Source: Nonomuraea sp. SBT364
GTDB lineage: Bacteria > Actinomycetota > Actinomycetes > Streptosporangiales > Streptosporangiaceae
DNA length: 53,462 nucleotides
Assembly: GCF_001083785.1 (NCBI RefSeq)
Contig: NZ_LAVL01000050.1
Coordinates: 1-53,462 of the forward strand
Reading direction: 5' to 3'
Shown: one piece after another, positions 30,982 through 40,542 of the stretch
Layout of the letters: every line of letters begins with the position of its first letter
Numbering within the stretch: the stretch's first letter is position 1
The notes under the pieces: model-generated
What the model saw: only the letters and a program-made list of their open reading frames with translations
Told to the model about the DNA's origin: nothing
Databases searched by the model: none
Made by a program: the position numbers and the translations under genes

Positions 30982-33900
30982 TCACGTCTCGCGGCGCGGG
31001 GCGTTGCCTTCCTCCTGCTGAATGAGGACGCTGACCTCGGCGGCTTCGGGGCTGCCGACCGCGGAGAACAACGCGAGCGCCTGCCGCCAGTAGGGCGCCG
31101 CAGCGCGGATTCCGCCCTCTTCGTGGAGCGCGTGCCCGAGCACCCGAAGGGCGCGGGCCTCACCGAGGCGATGGCCTGTCGCACGATGCAGGTCGATGGC
31201 CTGATTGACGTGGACGATCGCTTCGGCACGCGCACCACGGGCGATACCGGTTTCGGCGAGCGCCGTCAAGGCGAGCCCCTCCAGGACACGGAAGCATCGG
31301 TCGCGGGCGAGCGCGCAGGCCTGTTCGGCGTATGCGGCGGCTTCCGGGAGGCGGCCGAGGCTCCTGGCCGCCCTCGACAGGCCGATCAGGCTGGCCACTT
31401 CCGGATGACGGTTGTTGCCCTGCTTCGACGCGTCGAGCGCCTGCTGCCGGAACTCCAGGGCCTCGCGGTGCCGGCCGAGATCGTGATGGACCGCGGCGAT
31501 GGCGTTCAGGGCGCCGGCCTCCAGGAGACGGTCCTCAAGGTCGTGACTCATCGCCAGCGCCTGAAAACCGAGATGGAGCGCCTCGGAATGGTGCCCGAGA
31601 TCGCAGCGAACGGCTGCCAGCAGGACCAGGCACTCCAGCTCTACGCCACGGTCACCGGCCTGGCGGCTGAGGGAGATGCCCTCGTTGAGGTATCGGGACG
31701 CCTCGTCGAGCCGTCCCAGGCCGTGCTCGACCTCCCCCACGTTGCAGATGTAGACGGCAGGGTTGTCCTGGGCGAGTTCCAGGGCCTGATGGAGGTGGTC
31801 GAGGGCGAGTTTCAGCTGCCCCAGCTGGTTGTAGGCGACCGCCAGATTGTTGAGGTACGAGTCCAGGCCACGCTCCTGGTCCGTCCGCCGGGTGACGGCT
31901 CTGTTGAGGTGTTCGACCGCCTGCTGCGGATACCCCAGCCGCAGGTGGGCGTTGGCCAGCCCGTCAAGGGCGAAGGCCTGGCAGTCCAGCCAGCCGATCT
32001 CTTCTGCGAGCGACAGGGCGCGTGCGTACGGCTCCATCGACCGTTCAGGCCGGTCCTGGAACGTCTGGACGTTGGCCAGGCTCAACTGGATCACGGCCTC
32101 GGCCGCCGGGTCACCGGCTGCGACGGCGGCGGCGAGGGCGGCCTGGACGCAGGCGAGCCAGTCCTCCAGGCGTCTGCTCACCCAGAAGTGGCCGCGCAGC
32201 GCGTCGGTCAGCAGCCATACGTTCTCGTGCCGGCCGCGGCGCGACGCGTCATGGATCATCGCCACCAGGTTGGCGTGCTCCGTCTCCAACCAGGCCACGG
32301 CACGCTCCTGGGTGTCGAAGGTCGCCGGTCGCACGGCGCCCACGAGCGGCGGTGGCGGCAGACGTACCCAATGCGGATGGAGCAGGCGGGCGGCGGCCAG
32401 GACGCTGTGGAGGTGCCAGTCGTAGAGACGCTGCCGGGCCTCCGCCAGCTCGTCAGCGGTTTCGTCGGCGTGGGCGTGCTCGGCGGCGTAAAGGCGTAGC
32501 AGGTCATGGAAGGTATAGCGGCCGGGCGCGTGCGTCTGGATCAGGTGGAAGGAGGCGAGCAGGTCCAGCCTGCGTCTCGCCTCGGCTGTCGAGCAGCCCG
32601 CCAGGGCGGCTGCGCCCTCTGCGGTGAAATCCGTGCCCGGCATCAGCCCGAGCAGGCGGAACACCTTGCGCTGCGGCTCGGGCAGGGCCGTGTAGGACAG
32701 GCCCAAGGTGGCGCGCACGGCTGCTGCCTGGTCGCTCCCGGCTTCCAGGGCGGCCAACCGGTTGCCTTCGCGAAGCTCGTTCACGTAGTCGGGCAGGCTC
32801 AGGTGCGGGTTGGCGTCGAGATTGGCCGCCGCGATGCTGAGGGCCAGGGGCAGGCGGGAGCACAGTTCGCCGAGCTCGCTCTCCGCCAGCGGTGCCGCAC
32901 GGAGGCGGTCTTCGTCCAGGAGGGAGACCAGCAGGGAATGGGCCTCATCCGGCGAGAAGACGTCGAGGGTGACGCGGAACGCGCCTTCCCGGGCGATCAG
33001 TCCGCGCAGCTGGTTGCGGCTCGTGATCAGCACCTGTGAATCCCCGCCGGGCAGCAGGGGGCGTACCTGTGCCTCGTCCCGGGCGTTGTCGAGCAGGATC
33101 AGCATGCGTCGCTGTGCCATCAGGGTGCGCAGCAGTGCCGACCGCGCGTCCAGCTCGGCGGGCAGCTCCGCCACCACGCCCAGTGCCCGCAGCAGCAGCT
33201 CCAGAGCGGCGGCAGGCTCGACCGGCGCACCGGGCCCGAACCCGCGGAGATCGACGTAGAGCTGGCCGTCGGGGAAGTGGCCGCTGGCCAGGTGTGCCCA
33301 GTGGATGGCCAGAGTGGTCTTGCCCACCCCCGCGGTCCCGTCGAGGATGGCCGGCCGCGGCGCCGGGCCGCCGGAGACGGGCAGGAGTCTCTTCAGCGTC
33401 GCCAGCTGGGCGAGGCGGCCGGTGAAGTGCGCGATGTCAGCGGGCATCTGCCGGGGAGGCGCGGCGGACGGCGCGGAGGCGGAGGAAGGTGCGGACGCGG
33501 AGCCACCGGTTCGCGATGGCTGTGCGGCCACGACGTTCAGCGGCTCGGGGACGACGGCCGTGCTGCCCGGCGTGGGAGGCATCAGCAGGGCTCGATCGCC
33601 GGTGAGGATGTCGTGATGCAGCTTCCGCAGCTCGTCACTGGGATCGACGCCCAGCTCCTGCCGGAGCACGTTGCCGACCGTGTGGTAGGCCTGCAACGCC
33701 TCGGCCTGCAGACCTGATCGATAGAGCGCCAGCATGAGCTGGGCCCACAGGCGCTCGCGCAGCGGATGCGCCGACGTGGCCGCCTTGAGCTTCACGACTA
33801 TCTCATCGTGCCGCCCTGACCGCAGCCCCAGCTCGAACCAGCGTTCCAGCACCTGCACCCGCTGTTCGTTCAGCACCAGAACGTGATCGCGATACAGCGA

Positions 33901-34344
33901 CTCCGAGGGCACGTCGACAAGGGCGGGGCCGCGCCACAAGGCCAGGGCCCGCTGGAGCAGATCGGCCTCACCTGCCTCGTCGCCCGCCTGGCTCGCTCTC
34001 CTGGCCTGGTTGACGAGATCGAGGAAGACGGTGACGTCGAGGTCCTCCGCCGCGAGCTTGAGGACGTACCCCTCCTCGCGGGTGTGGATCAGCTGCTGGT
34101 CGTCCCCGCGGTCGAGCAGGGTGCGGCGTAATCTGCCGATGTGCGTCTGGACGGCACCACGGGCATCGTCCGGGGCCTCCGGCCCGTCCCACATCCGTTC
34201 GGCGAGCAGATCGAACGACACGTGCTGATTGGCCCGTAAGAGCAGGGTGGCCAGGGCGATCCGCTGCTTGAGCGCCGGCACGGCCACCGGGAGCCCGTCA
34301 CGTACTACCTCAAGGTCCCCCAGCAAGCCGAACCGCGTCCCCAT
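30982..34344 (-). CDS. SARP/AfsR-type regulator: BTAD + NB-ARC + TPR
   Basis: 1120 aa. The start MGTRFGLLGDLEV is the usual SARP opening. Residues 1-95 are an OmpR-type winged helix (ALKQRIALATLLLRANQHVSFDLLAERMW). Residues 95-250 are the BTAD helices (DVTVFLDLVNQARRA.. to LRQELGVDPSDELRKLHHDIL). A Pro/Ser/Ala linker follows, then NB-ARC with P-loop GTAGVGKTTLA (336-346), RMLILLDNA (Walker B) and VLITSRN. The C-terminal third consists of TPR-like repeats (LNNLAVAYNQLGQLKLALDHLHQALELA and similar). This is a STAND-type switch that activates antibiotic or secondary-metabolite genes. No biosynthetic cluster lies in the window, so its targets are elsewhere. Confidence 0.95.
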   Translation of the reverse strand: MGTRFGLLGDLEVVRDGLPVAVPALKQRIALATLLLRANQHVSFDLLAERMWDGPEAPDDARGAVQTHIGRLRRTLLDRGDDQQLIHTREEGYVLKLAAEDLDVTVFLDLVNQARRASQAGDEAGEADLLQRALALWRGPALVDVPSESLYRDHVLVLNEQRVQVLERWFELGLRSGRHDEIVVKLKAATSAHPLRERLWAQLMLALYRSGLQAEALQAYHTVGNVLRQELGVDPSDELRKLHHDILTGDRALLMPPTPGSTAVVPEPLNVVAAQPSRTGGSASAPSSASAPSAAPPRQMPADIAHFTGRLAQLATLKRLLPVSGGPAPRPAILDGTAGVGKTTLAIHWAHLASGHFPDGQLYVDLRGFGPGAPVEPAAALELLLRALGVVAELPAELDARSALLRTLMAQRRMLILLDNARDEAQVRPLLPGGDSQVLITSRNQLRGLIAREGAFRVTLDVFSPDEAHSLLVSLLDEDRLRAAPLAESELGELCSRLPLALSIAAANLDANPHLSLPDYVNELREGNRLAALEAGSDQAAAVRATLGLSYTALPEPQRKVFRLLGLMPGTDFTAEGAAALAGCSTAEARRRLDLLASFHLIQTHAPGRYTFHDLLRLYAAEHAHADETADELAEARQRLYDWHLHSVLAAARLLHPHWVRLPPPPLVGAVRPATFDTQERAVAWLETEHANLVAMIHDASRRGRHENVWLLTDALRGHFWVSRRLEDWLACVQAALAAAVAAGDPAAEAVIQLSLANVQTFQDRPERSMEPYARALSLAEEIGWLDCQAFALDGLANAHLRLGYPQQAVEHLNRAVTRRTDQERGLDSYLNNLAVAYNQLGQLKLALDHLHQALELAQDNPAVYICNVGEVEHGLGRLDEASRYLNEGISLSRQAGDRGVELECLVLLAAVRCDLGHHSEALHLGFQALAMSHDLEDRLLEAGALNAIAAVHHDLGRHREALEFRQQALDASKQGNNRHPEVASLIGLSRAARSLGRLPEAAAYAEQACALARDRCFRVLEGLALTALAETGIARGARAEAIVHVNQAIDLHRATGHRLGEARALRVLGHALHEEGGIRAAAPYWRQALALFSAVGSPEAAEVSVLIQQEEGNAPRRET

Positions 34345-34628
34345 GCGGGAACGATGCCACATCTGAGCGAGCGAAGACGCTTGACGACAGCGAAACGACG
34401 CCGGGATGACACCGGATGGCAGAAATGTGGGTTTTCGGGGGGCTCATTGCGATAAATGCGGCCTCTCGACGCCTCTCAAGCAACACCTGTTCGAAAGATT
34501 GAGGGTACTGATCGCGGAAGCGCACCGGAGGCCGCCGGCCGCGACCTACTTCTGAGCCGCCGCCGTACTCGCCGTGATCAGCAGGCTTCGTCAGTTACCT
34601 CAGGCTCGTAGGGGAAGGAGACTTCACG

Positions 34629-35726
34629 GTGCTCATTGGGGGACCACCATCGAGGCCATCTGTAAGCCGAGCCTGGCCGCAGCGACAGCCGCACGAAGGC
34701 CGTCAGCCACTCGAACTGTCCGTCAGGAAACCGCGGACCCCGTTCCGTTCCGTGGTCGCCTATGCCCCGTCCGGGGTCAGCGCCTTCGGGCTGAGCGCGG
34801 TCAGCGGCCTCTTCGCGGACCGCAGTCACCTGGGACTGCCGCCGTTCCATTTCTCCGTCTGCGCCGACAGAGCGGGCACCCTGATCACGGACTTCGGCAT
34901 GTGCATGCAGGTGAAGCACGGGCTCGAGGCGCTGAGCACCGCCGATTTGGTCATCGTGCTGCCCAGCGAGCGCCGGCCGCTCACCGTGTCCACGGGTCTC
35001 AACCAAGCGCTGCTCGACGCGTTCCGCCGGGGAGCCCTCATCGCGGCCTACTGCGCAGGGTCGTTCCTGCTGGCCGAGACCGGCCTGCTCGAAGGCCTGC
35101 GCGCCACCACGAATCGGTCTTTGTCCACCTATCTGGCCCTCCGCCATCCGTCGGTCAGCGTGGAGGCCGACGCTTTGTACGTTGACGAAGGCCAGGTGGT
35201 CACCGGCGCCGGCGCGGCCGCCGGCATCGACATGTGCCTGCATCTTCTGCGCCGCGAACATGGCGTGGCCGTGTCCAACGCCGTGGCCAGGGAATGGATG
35301 GTGGCACCGCGTCGCGAAAGCGGGCAGACGCAGTACGTGCCCAGCTCCCCGGAGGCCGGCACCCGGTCGCTCACCGACGATGAGGACGCGCGCCTGGCCG
35401 AGCTGCTCGTCTGGGCCCGTACCCGGTTGAGTCAGCCCTTGACGGTCAATGAGCTGGCCCGACAGGCGCTGATGAGCTCGCGCACGTTCGCCCGCCGATT
35501 CCAGGCCGCGACCGGCACCACTCCCTACGCCTGGCTGACCGATCAGCGGCTTGACCTCGCAGAGGAACTGCTGGCGACCACCAACCTGTCGATCCGGGAG
35601 ATCGCCGGACGCGTGGGGTTCCGCTCCAACGGCGTGTTACGCACGCAGTTCGTCAAGCGCCATGGCATCTCCCCGACCGACTACCGCCACCGCCAGCGGC
35701 GCGCGAACGGGCAAGAACCACGATAG
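34629..35726 (+). CDS. GlxA-like transcriptional regulator (DJ-1/PfpI + AraC HTH)
   Basis: 365 aa. The GTG at 34629 is chosen because GGGGAAGGAG lies 8 nt upstream; a later GTG at 34752 would start at the conserved VVAYAPSGVSAFGLS, and the first 41 residues look non-conserved. Residues about 40-210 form the DJ-1/PfpI-like domain with the Cys elbow AAYCAGSFLLAETGLL. Residues about 250-355 are two AraC-type HTHs (LTVNELARQALMSSRTFARRFQAATGTTPYAWL; LSIREIAGRVGFRSNGVLRTQF). Effector unknown. Divergent from the SARP gene. Confidence 0.9.
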   Translation: MLIGGPPSRPSVSRAWPQRQPHEGRQPLELSVRKPRTPFRSVVAYAPSGVSAFGLSAVSGLFADRSHLGLPPFHFSVCADRAGTLITDFGMCMQVKHGLEALSTADLVIVLPSERRPLTVSTGLNQALLDAFRRGALIAAYCAGSFLLAETGLLEGLRATTNRSLSTYLALRHPSVSVEADALYVDEGQVVTGAGAAAGIDMCLHLLRREHGVAVSNAVAREWMVAPRRESGQTQYVPSSPEAGTRSLTDDEDARLAELLVWARTRLSQPLTVNELARQALMSSRTFARRFQAATGTTPYAWLTDQRLDLAEELLATTNLSIREIAGRVGFRSNGVLRTQFVKRHGISPTDYRHRQRRANGQEPR

Positions 35727-35816
35727 TGAAGGCTTCCCGCCCGCCGCAGGATCCGTCACGACGACGCGGGCCGGGCGGGCCGGTCGAAGGTTGCCCCACC
35801 ACCCGCGTCGGGTGAG

Positions 35817-36278
35817 TCATGCCGGAGACATCGCCTGCGCCGCGGGCTCCGCTTCGACCGCCTCGATGGCCACCGGCCGGCCGCAGCCATGGCAGACGGC
35901 CTGCTGGCGGACCTCGCCGCCGCACTCCTCGTGCCGGAAGGTGACGGGGGGATCGCCCGGCGCGGCCCAGCGGTCACCCCAGTGCGTCAGGGCCACGATG
36001 ACGGGTTGCAGCTCGCGGCCCATGTCGGTCAGGACGTAGTCGTGGTACGGCGAATTCTCCGAGGACGGTTGCCGCTCCATCAGCCCCTCCTCGACGAACC
36101 GATCGAGCCGCGCGGCGAGGATGTTGCGCGCCACGCCCAGGCTGCGCTGGAAGTCACCGAAGCGGGTGATGTTCCGGAAGATCGCATGCCGGATGATCAG
36201 CAGGCTCCAGCGCTCGCCCACGATCTCGAGCGCCCGGGCCGCTGAGCAGTTCTGCGTTTCGTAGGTACGTCCAAGCAC
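35817..36278 (-). CDS. HxlR-family regulator (paralogue 2 of 3)
   Basis: 153 aa, GTG start at 36278 with GGTGGAG upstream. MLGRTYETQNCSAARALEIVGERWSLLIIRHAIF aligns with paralogues 1 and 3, as do FGDFQRSLGVARNILAARLDRFVEEGLM and a C-terminal CGG..VC.GCG zinc-ribbon-like segment. Cys11 is conserved. Divergent from the DHA2 exporter at 36462 with the shared operator motif in between. Confidence 0.92.
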   Translation of the reverse strand: MLGRTYETQNCSAARALEIVGERWSLLIIRHAIFRNITRFGDFQRSLGVARNILAARLDRFVEEGLMERQPSSENSPYHDYVLTDMGRELQPVIVALTHWGDRWAAPGDPPVTFRHEECGGEVRQQAVCHGCGRPVAIEAVEAEPAAQAMSPA

Positions 36279-36300
36279 CGCTCCACCGTACCTCAGGGTG

Positions 36301-36354
36301 GTTGCATGATGATACTGCCTCCTGCTACGTTCCCCCTAGTTTCATCACGCAACC
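36301..36354. promoter_or_regulatory. Probable HxlR operator pair, module 2
   Basis: GTTGCATGATGATACT (36301-36316) lies 24 nt before the HxlR start. A second copy in the opposite orientation, AGTTTCATCACGCAACC (36338-36354; reverse GGTTGCGTGATGAAACT), lies 38 bp on. Same motif as at 10140 and 49173. Confidence 0.72.
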
Positions 36355-36461
36355 TCGCTGGTGAGCCCCGCCGGGCATGTGCGCGAGAGATCACCTGCCG
36401 GAAAGAAGCGGCAGGAACAGGAATTCCCCCGGACCCCCAGAAGACTTCGTCAGGAGAATCA

Positions 36462-37904
36462 GTGACCGCTCGTGATGTACGGATGACGTCCAAACAGGCA
36501 TGGGTTCTGGGACTCGCCTCACTGGCGTCCTTCATGATGGCCCTGGACAGCCTGGTCGTGACGACGACGCTCGACTCGATCCGGAAGGATCTCACGGCAT
36601 CGATCGAATCCCTCGAGTGGATCGTCAACGCCTACAGCCTGACGTTCGCGGTGCTGCTGCTGACCGGAGCGGCACTGGGTGACCGGTTCGGCCGCCGCCG
36701 GATATTCATCGCCGGGCTGGCGGTGTTCACGATCGCGTCGGTGGCCTGCGCGCTGTCGCCGGACATCGGCACTCTCATCGCGGCGAGAGCGCTGCAGGGG
36801 CTCGGCGCCTCGATGGTCCTGCCGCTGTCGCTCACCCTGATCAGCGCGATCTTCCCGCCGCAGCAGCGCGGCAAGGCCATGGGCCTGTACCTGGGCTTCA
36901 CCGGACTGGCGACGTTCAGCGGCCCGTTCATCGGTGGCGTCATCGCCGAGGGACTGGCCTGGCAGTGGATCTTCTGGCTGAACCTGCCGGTCGGCCTGGT
37001 CGCGATCCTGCTCACCGCCCGTCGCGTCGACGAGAGCGTCGGCCCGAACAACCGCTTCGACGTGACGGGAGTCGTCCTCGTGACCCTGGGCGCGTTCGGC
37101 ATCGTGTGGGCTCTGGTCCGCGGAAACGTGGCGGGCTGGAGCAGCGCCGAGGTCCTGACCGCGCTGGTGCTCGGTGTCGCGCTGGTCGTCGCCTTCGTGC
37201 AGTGGGAGCGACGCGCCCCCGCCCCGATGCTGCCGATGCGGTTCTTCAGGCTCAGGGCGTTCGCCACGGCCAACCCGGCGAACGCCGCCGTGTTCGCCTC
37301 GCTGTACGGCACCATGTTCTTCCTCGCACAGTACTTCCAGACGATGCACGGGGAAGGGCCGCTCGGCGCCGGCCTGCGGCTGATGCCCTGGACTGCCACG
37401 CTGATGGTGTGCGCGCCGATCGCCGGCCGGTTGGCGGACAAGGTCGGCGAGCGGAACTTCGTGGTGGGCGGGCTGCTGCTCCAGACGATCGGCATGTGCT
37501 GGATCACCCTGGTCGCCGACGCCGGCACCGGTTACCTCGAACTGCTGCCCGCGCTGATCGTCAGCGGTGCCGGACTGACCATGGCCATGCCCGCGGCGCA
37601 GAAGGCGGTGGTCGGAGCGGTGCAGCCTCAGGAGATCGGCCAGGCGTCCGGCGCCTTCATGACGATCCGCATGTTCGGCGGGGTGTTCGGCACCACCGTC
37701 ACCGTCGCCGTCTTCGCCGGCGCCGGGGGCTACGCGTCGGCCGAGCAGTTCGGGCGAGGGTTCACGGCCGCGATGGGCGCCGTCACCGCGATCGCGTTCA
37801 TCGGCATGCTCATCGCACTCGGCATTCCGGGCCGGCGGCCGCGCGCCGTCAGCGCGCCACCGCAGGCGGCAAGCGCCGTATCCCGGGGAGGAGGTGCCGC
37901 CTGA
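36462..37904 (+). CDS. DHA2-type MFS drug exporter (14-TM)
   Basis: 480 aa. The GTG at 36462 follows AGGAG with 5-nt spacing; the longer upstream frame crosses the operator. TM1 ASFMMALDSLVVTTTLDSI carries the conserved Asp of DHA2 exporters, followed by GAALGDRFGRRRIF and TM5 LYLGFTGLATFSGPFIGGVIAEGLAWQWIFWLNLPVG. Controlled by HxlR paralogue 2, giving a drug-inducible efflux module. Confidence 0.93.
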   Translation: MTARDVRMTSKQAWVLGLASLASFMMALDSLVVTTTLDSIRKDLTASIESLEWIVNAYSLTFAVLLLTGAALGDRFGRRRIFIAGLAVFTIASVACALSPDIGTLIAARALQGLGASMVLPLSLTLISAIFPPQQRGKAMGLYLGFTGLATFSGPFIGGVIAEGLAWQWIFWLNLPVGLVAILLTARRVDESVGPNNRFDVTGVVLVTLGAFGIVWALVRGNVAGWSSAEVLTALVLGVALVVAFVQWERRAPAPMLPMRFFRLRAFATANPANAAVFASLYGTMFFLAQYFQTMHGEGPLGAGLRLMPWTATLMVCAPIAGRLADKVGERNFVVGGLLLQTIGMCWITLVADAGTGYLELLPALIVSGAGLTMAMPAAQKAVVGAVQPQEIGQASGAFMTIRMFGGVFGTTVTVAVFAGAGGYASAEQFGRGFTAAMGAVTAIAFIGMLIALGIPGRRPRAVSAPPQAASAVSRGGGAA

Positions 37905-37906
37905 AC

Positions 37907-37950
37907 GGCATTCGCCGGCAGTCGCCCATGGCGGAAAAGCGGCGAATGCC
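37907..37950. terminator. Hairpin after the DHA2 exporter gene
   Basis: GGCATTCGCCG (37907-37917) pairs perfectly with CGGCGAATGCC (37940-37950), an 11-bp stem with a 22-nt loop, right after the stop codon. Confidence 0.65.
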
Positions 37951-38092
37951 GGCAGTAATACGCCTTACCACTCGGGCGGGTCCATGAAACGATTGTCCCG
38001 TCACCTATCGCCATTCGGCGGCCCGGCCCCGTGTTTCCGTGGAGCGGGCGCATGCATAGAGCCATCGCCGACCACTTCAGATGGAGTTTCAC

Positions 38093-38812
38093 ATGCTCAC
38101 CATCGGGCTTCTCCATGGCATGAGTAGCGTTGCGACCGTTGACTATTACCGGCGTATCAATGATCGGGTCAACGAACGCCTCGGTGGCCATGAACGCGCG
38201 GAGTTGCTGCTGTCGAGCGTCAACTTCGGCGTCATCGAACGGTACGTCAGGGCGCACGAATGGGACGCGGCCGGCGACTATCTGGCGAGCAAGGCCCGCG
38301 CCCTCGAACTCGCCGGGGCCGACTTCATCGTCTGCGGCAGCAACACCATGCATCGGGTGGCACCCGCCATCGAGGCGGCCGTTTCCGTGCCCTTCCTCCA
38401 TATCGCGGACGTGGTCGCCGAGGCCGCGCATCAGCAAGGAGTACGTACGCTCGGCCTTCTGGGGACGCTGCCCGTCATGGAGGCGGACTTCTATCGTGAC
38501 CGGCTCGCCGCATCGGGCCTGTCCGTCGTCGTCCCCGATCAGGTGGACCGCTACCTCGTCGATCAGGTGATCTTCGACGAGCTGACCCGCTACGTCTTCA
38601 CCGATCAGTCGCGAGCCCAGTACCTGCGGATCATGGCGGACCTCGCCGCCCGCGGAGCGGACGCGATCATCCTGGGGTGCACCGAGATCACGCAACTGGT
38701 GGGTCCGCGGGACTTTCCCGCGCTGCCGCTCCTGGACTCGACCGGACTGCACGTCGAGGCCATCGTCGAGATGAGTCTGGCCACCGCGCGGTCCGAGCTG
38801 CAACGATCCTGA
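38093..38812 (+). CDS. Aspartate/glutamate racemase superfamily protein with atypical first catalytic site
   Basis: 239 aa. The ATG at 38093 has GGAG 6 nt upstream; an ATG at 38081 is less well placed. Family features: TIGLLHGMSSVATVDYYRRIND, ADFIVCGSNTMHRVAPAIEAAV, VPFLHIADVVAEAA and ADAIILGCTEITQLV. The second catalytic Cys is present (Cys196 in GCTE). At the first, where racemases have C-T/A-N-T-M-H, this protein has Gly82-Ser83-Asn84, with Cys81 one position early. Single-cysteine members of the superfamily include decarboxylases and one-sided racemases, so the activity may not be simple racemisation. Ends at the 38825 terminator. Confidence 0.85.
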   Translation: MLTIGLLHGMSSVATVDYYRRINDRVNERLGGHERAELLLSSVNFGVIERYVRAHEWDAAGDYLASKARALELAGADFIVCGSNTMHRVAPAIEAAVSVPFLHIADVVAEAAHQQGVRTLGLLGTLPVMEADFYRDRLAASGLSVVVPDQVDRYLVDQVIFDELTRYVFTDQSRAQYLRIMADLAARGADAIILGCTEITQLVGPRDFPALPLLDSTGLHVEAIVEMSLATARSELQRS

Positions 38813-38824
38813 ACCCGTTCGTAC

Positions 38825-38858
38825 CGGCCGGGGTGCCATTCCCACCGCACCCCGGCCG
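38825..38858. terminator. Bidirectional terminator hairpin
   Basis: CGGCCGGGGTGC-N10-GCACCCCGGCCG, a perfect 12-bp stem between the convergent racemase-like and GH99-like genes. Confidence 0.85.
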
Positions 38859-38892
38859 ATTCTTCACCGGTGGCCGAAGCCGATCCAGCCCC

Positions 38893-40530
38893 TCACCTTG
38901 AGGCCGATTTCTGCTGGGTCTGACACGGTGCGCCGGTATGCAGCGCGAGATGTTTGCGGACGAGCCCGAGGTACATGCATCCGTCCTTGGCGTTGGGCTC
39001 GATGACGCCGCCTTCGTGGAACTCGTTCCAGGCATAGATGCTGACGAAGTTGTCCACCGCAGAGATGCGCTGGGACCCACTGATGTCCTCGCGCACCCGC
39101 GACAGGGCCGCCCCGAACAGTTCTGGTGTCTGATCCTCGTAGTACCTGATCTTGCTACGGTCCGGAATCAGGTGCGGGAACCGAGGCCGCTCGTCGAAGT
39201 CCGACGCGGCACACCGCATGAACTGCGCCGGTCCGGCATCCATATAGGCGGGCATTTGAGACACGTAGTTCTCGTAGCTCTTGACACGGTCTATGCGCAC
39301 GCCGCAGTACGCGCCGTCAGCGCCCCATCGGGCCGGGGCGCTCCTGTCGAGCATCGCCTCCCAGTTGCCGAGCACCAGCAGCTCTTCGCCCAGCACGTCA
39401 CGCGCCTCGCGGCGGACGGCGTTCACGAACGCCTGCGTGTCCGCATCGCTGCCGTCGCCGACGCCGCGCCTGTCGCACAGGCTCAGGACGAGCCGTCCGT
39501 CGTTGGCCCGCAGATAGTTGGATCGGTCGAGGAACCCGCTCGTGAGGTGGCGGGCGACGGTGCCGAAATCCTCCTTGGGAATCTGCAGACCGCCCCACGG
39601 ATGAGCGCAGATCGTCAGCGTGAAGTCGATGTCCAGTCTGTTGCGCGCCTGAGCGAAGGCGGCCAGCGAGGCCTTGAACACGGCGGGAGACTGCTTCTTC
39701 TCCGAATCCCAGTACCAGTAGAACTGGAAGAAATCCAGCCCGCCCGAAGTGGCTTGGGCGATGTGCTTCTCAAGCGTCTCCGGCCGGGAGTCGTCGTAGA
39801 ATCCTATCTGCGGCTCCAGGTGCCGGAAATCGTCGTCCCAGCCCTGCGTGTTCTTCGGCACAGAGGGGTCTCCGCCGGAGAAATCCCGGACACCGCCCCA
39901 CCAGTCGTCGTCCCGGCCATAGACATTCTTCGTCGCATTGATCATGTTCTTGGAGTCGGGATTGAACGTACCGAAGTAGATCGCCCCGGCACGAATCCAT
40001 TGCGGGTAGATCCAGCCCAGTGGCCCATCGATGGAATAGCCGGCGGCGGTCATCTCGTGCGCGCGACTTTCGAGCGCCAGCCGCCAGACACCGGAGCGGC
40101 TGAAGCGCCACATCCGCTGCCTGCCCGGCGCTTGCTTGCTCCAGAGATGCCCCGCTACGCCTTCATAGGCGAACCGGCCCCCGGCAACGAGCCTGTCCCG
40201 CTCGGAGGCGGAGGCGGTGAGCAGGTAGGACGAGCCTGTCCGGAGCCGGTAGACCGGTTGCGAACCCGGGAATTCCGCTGTCCGCCAGTAGCCGGCCTGA
40301 CCGTCCAAGCGGGTGAATCCATGGCGCGTCACCGCCGCTGTCGCCTCGCTCACCGACAATGTATACAAACGGCCGGCCCCGCCGGGCGCCAGTAATTCGA
40401 ACATCGGAACAGGATCGGTGACCTGGGAAACGGGCGAGCCGGCGGCACGCGCGGGCCTTTCCGCGTCCTGCACCAACAGCATGCAGGCCATGACCAGTGC
40501 GGCGGCCCCTGCCATCCATGCCCTCAGCAT
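38893..40530 (-). CDS. Secreted protein: DUF5648-like repeats + GH99/GH71-like glycosidase domain
   Basis: 545 aa. The ATG at 40530 (MLRAWMAGAAALV) is preferred, with GAGAGG about 11 nt upstream; a GTG 12 nt earlier is the alternative. Signal peptide to about residue 30. Residues about 40-165 contain repeats of the type PMFELLAPGGAGRLYTLSVSE / PVYRLRTGSSYLLTASASERD / RMWRFSRSGVWRLALESRA. Residues about 180-530 form a TIM-barrel GH99/GH71-like domain (AIYFGTFNP, HIAQATSGGLDFFQFYWYWD, VSIYAWNEFHEGGVIEPN). The repeats resemble the whole protein at 42214. It probably acts on extracellular polysaccharide; the linkage is unknown. Confidence 0.82.
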   Translation of the reverse strand: MLRAWMAGAAALVMACMLLVQDAERPARAAGSPVSQVTDPVPMFELLAPGGAGRLYTLSVSEATAAVTRHGFTRLDGQAGYWRTAEFPGSQPVYRLRTGSSYLLTASASERDRLVAGGRFAYEGVAGHLWSKQAPGRQRMWRFSRSGVWRLALESRAHEMTAAGYSIDGPLGWIYPQWIRAGAIYFGTFNPDSKNMINATKNVYGRDDDWWGGVRDFSGGDPSVPKNTQGWDDDFRHLEPQIGFYDDSRPETLEKHIAQATSGGLDFFQFYWYWDSEKKQSPAVFKASLAAFAQARNRLDIDFTLTICAHPWGGLQIPKEDFGTVARHLTSGFLDRSNYLRANDGRLVLSLCDRRGVGDGSDADTQAFVNAVRREARDVLGEELLVLGNWEAMLDRSAPARWGADGAYCGVRIDRVKSYENYVSQMPAYMDAGPAQFMRCAASDFDERPRFPHLIPDRSKIRYYEDQTPELFGAALSRVREDISGSQRISAVDNFVSIYAWNEFHEGGVIEPNAKDGCMYLGLVRKHLALHTGAPCQTQQKSASR

Positions 40531-40542
40531 CGTGAGAAGCAC

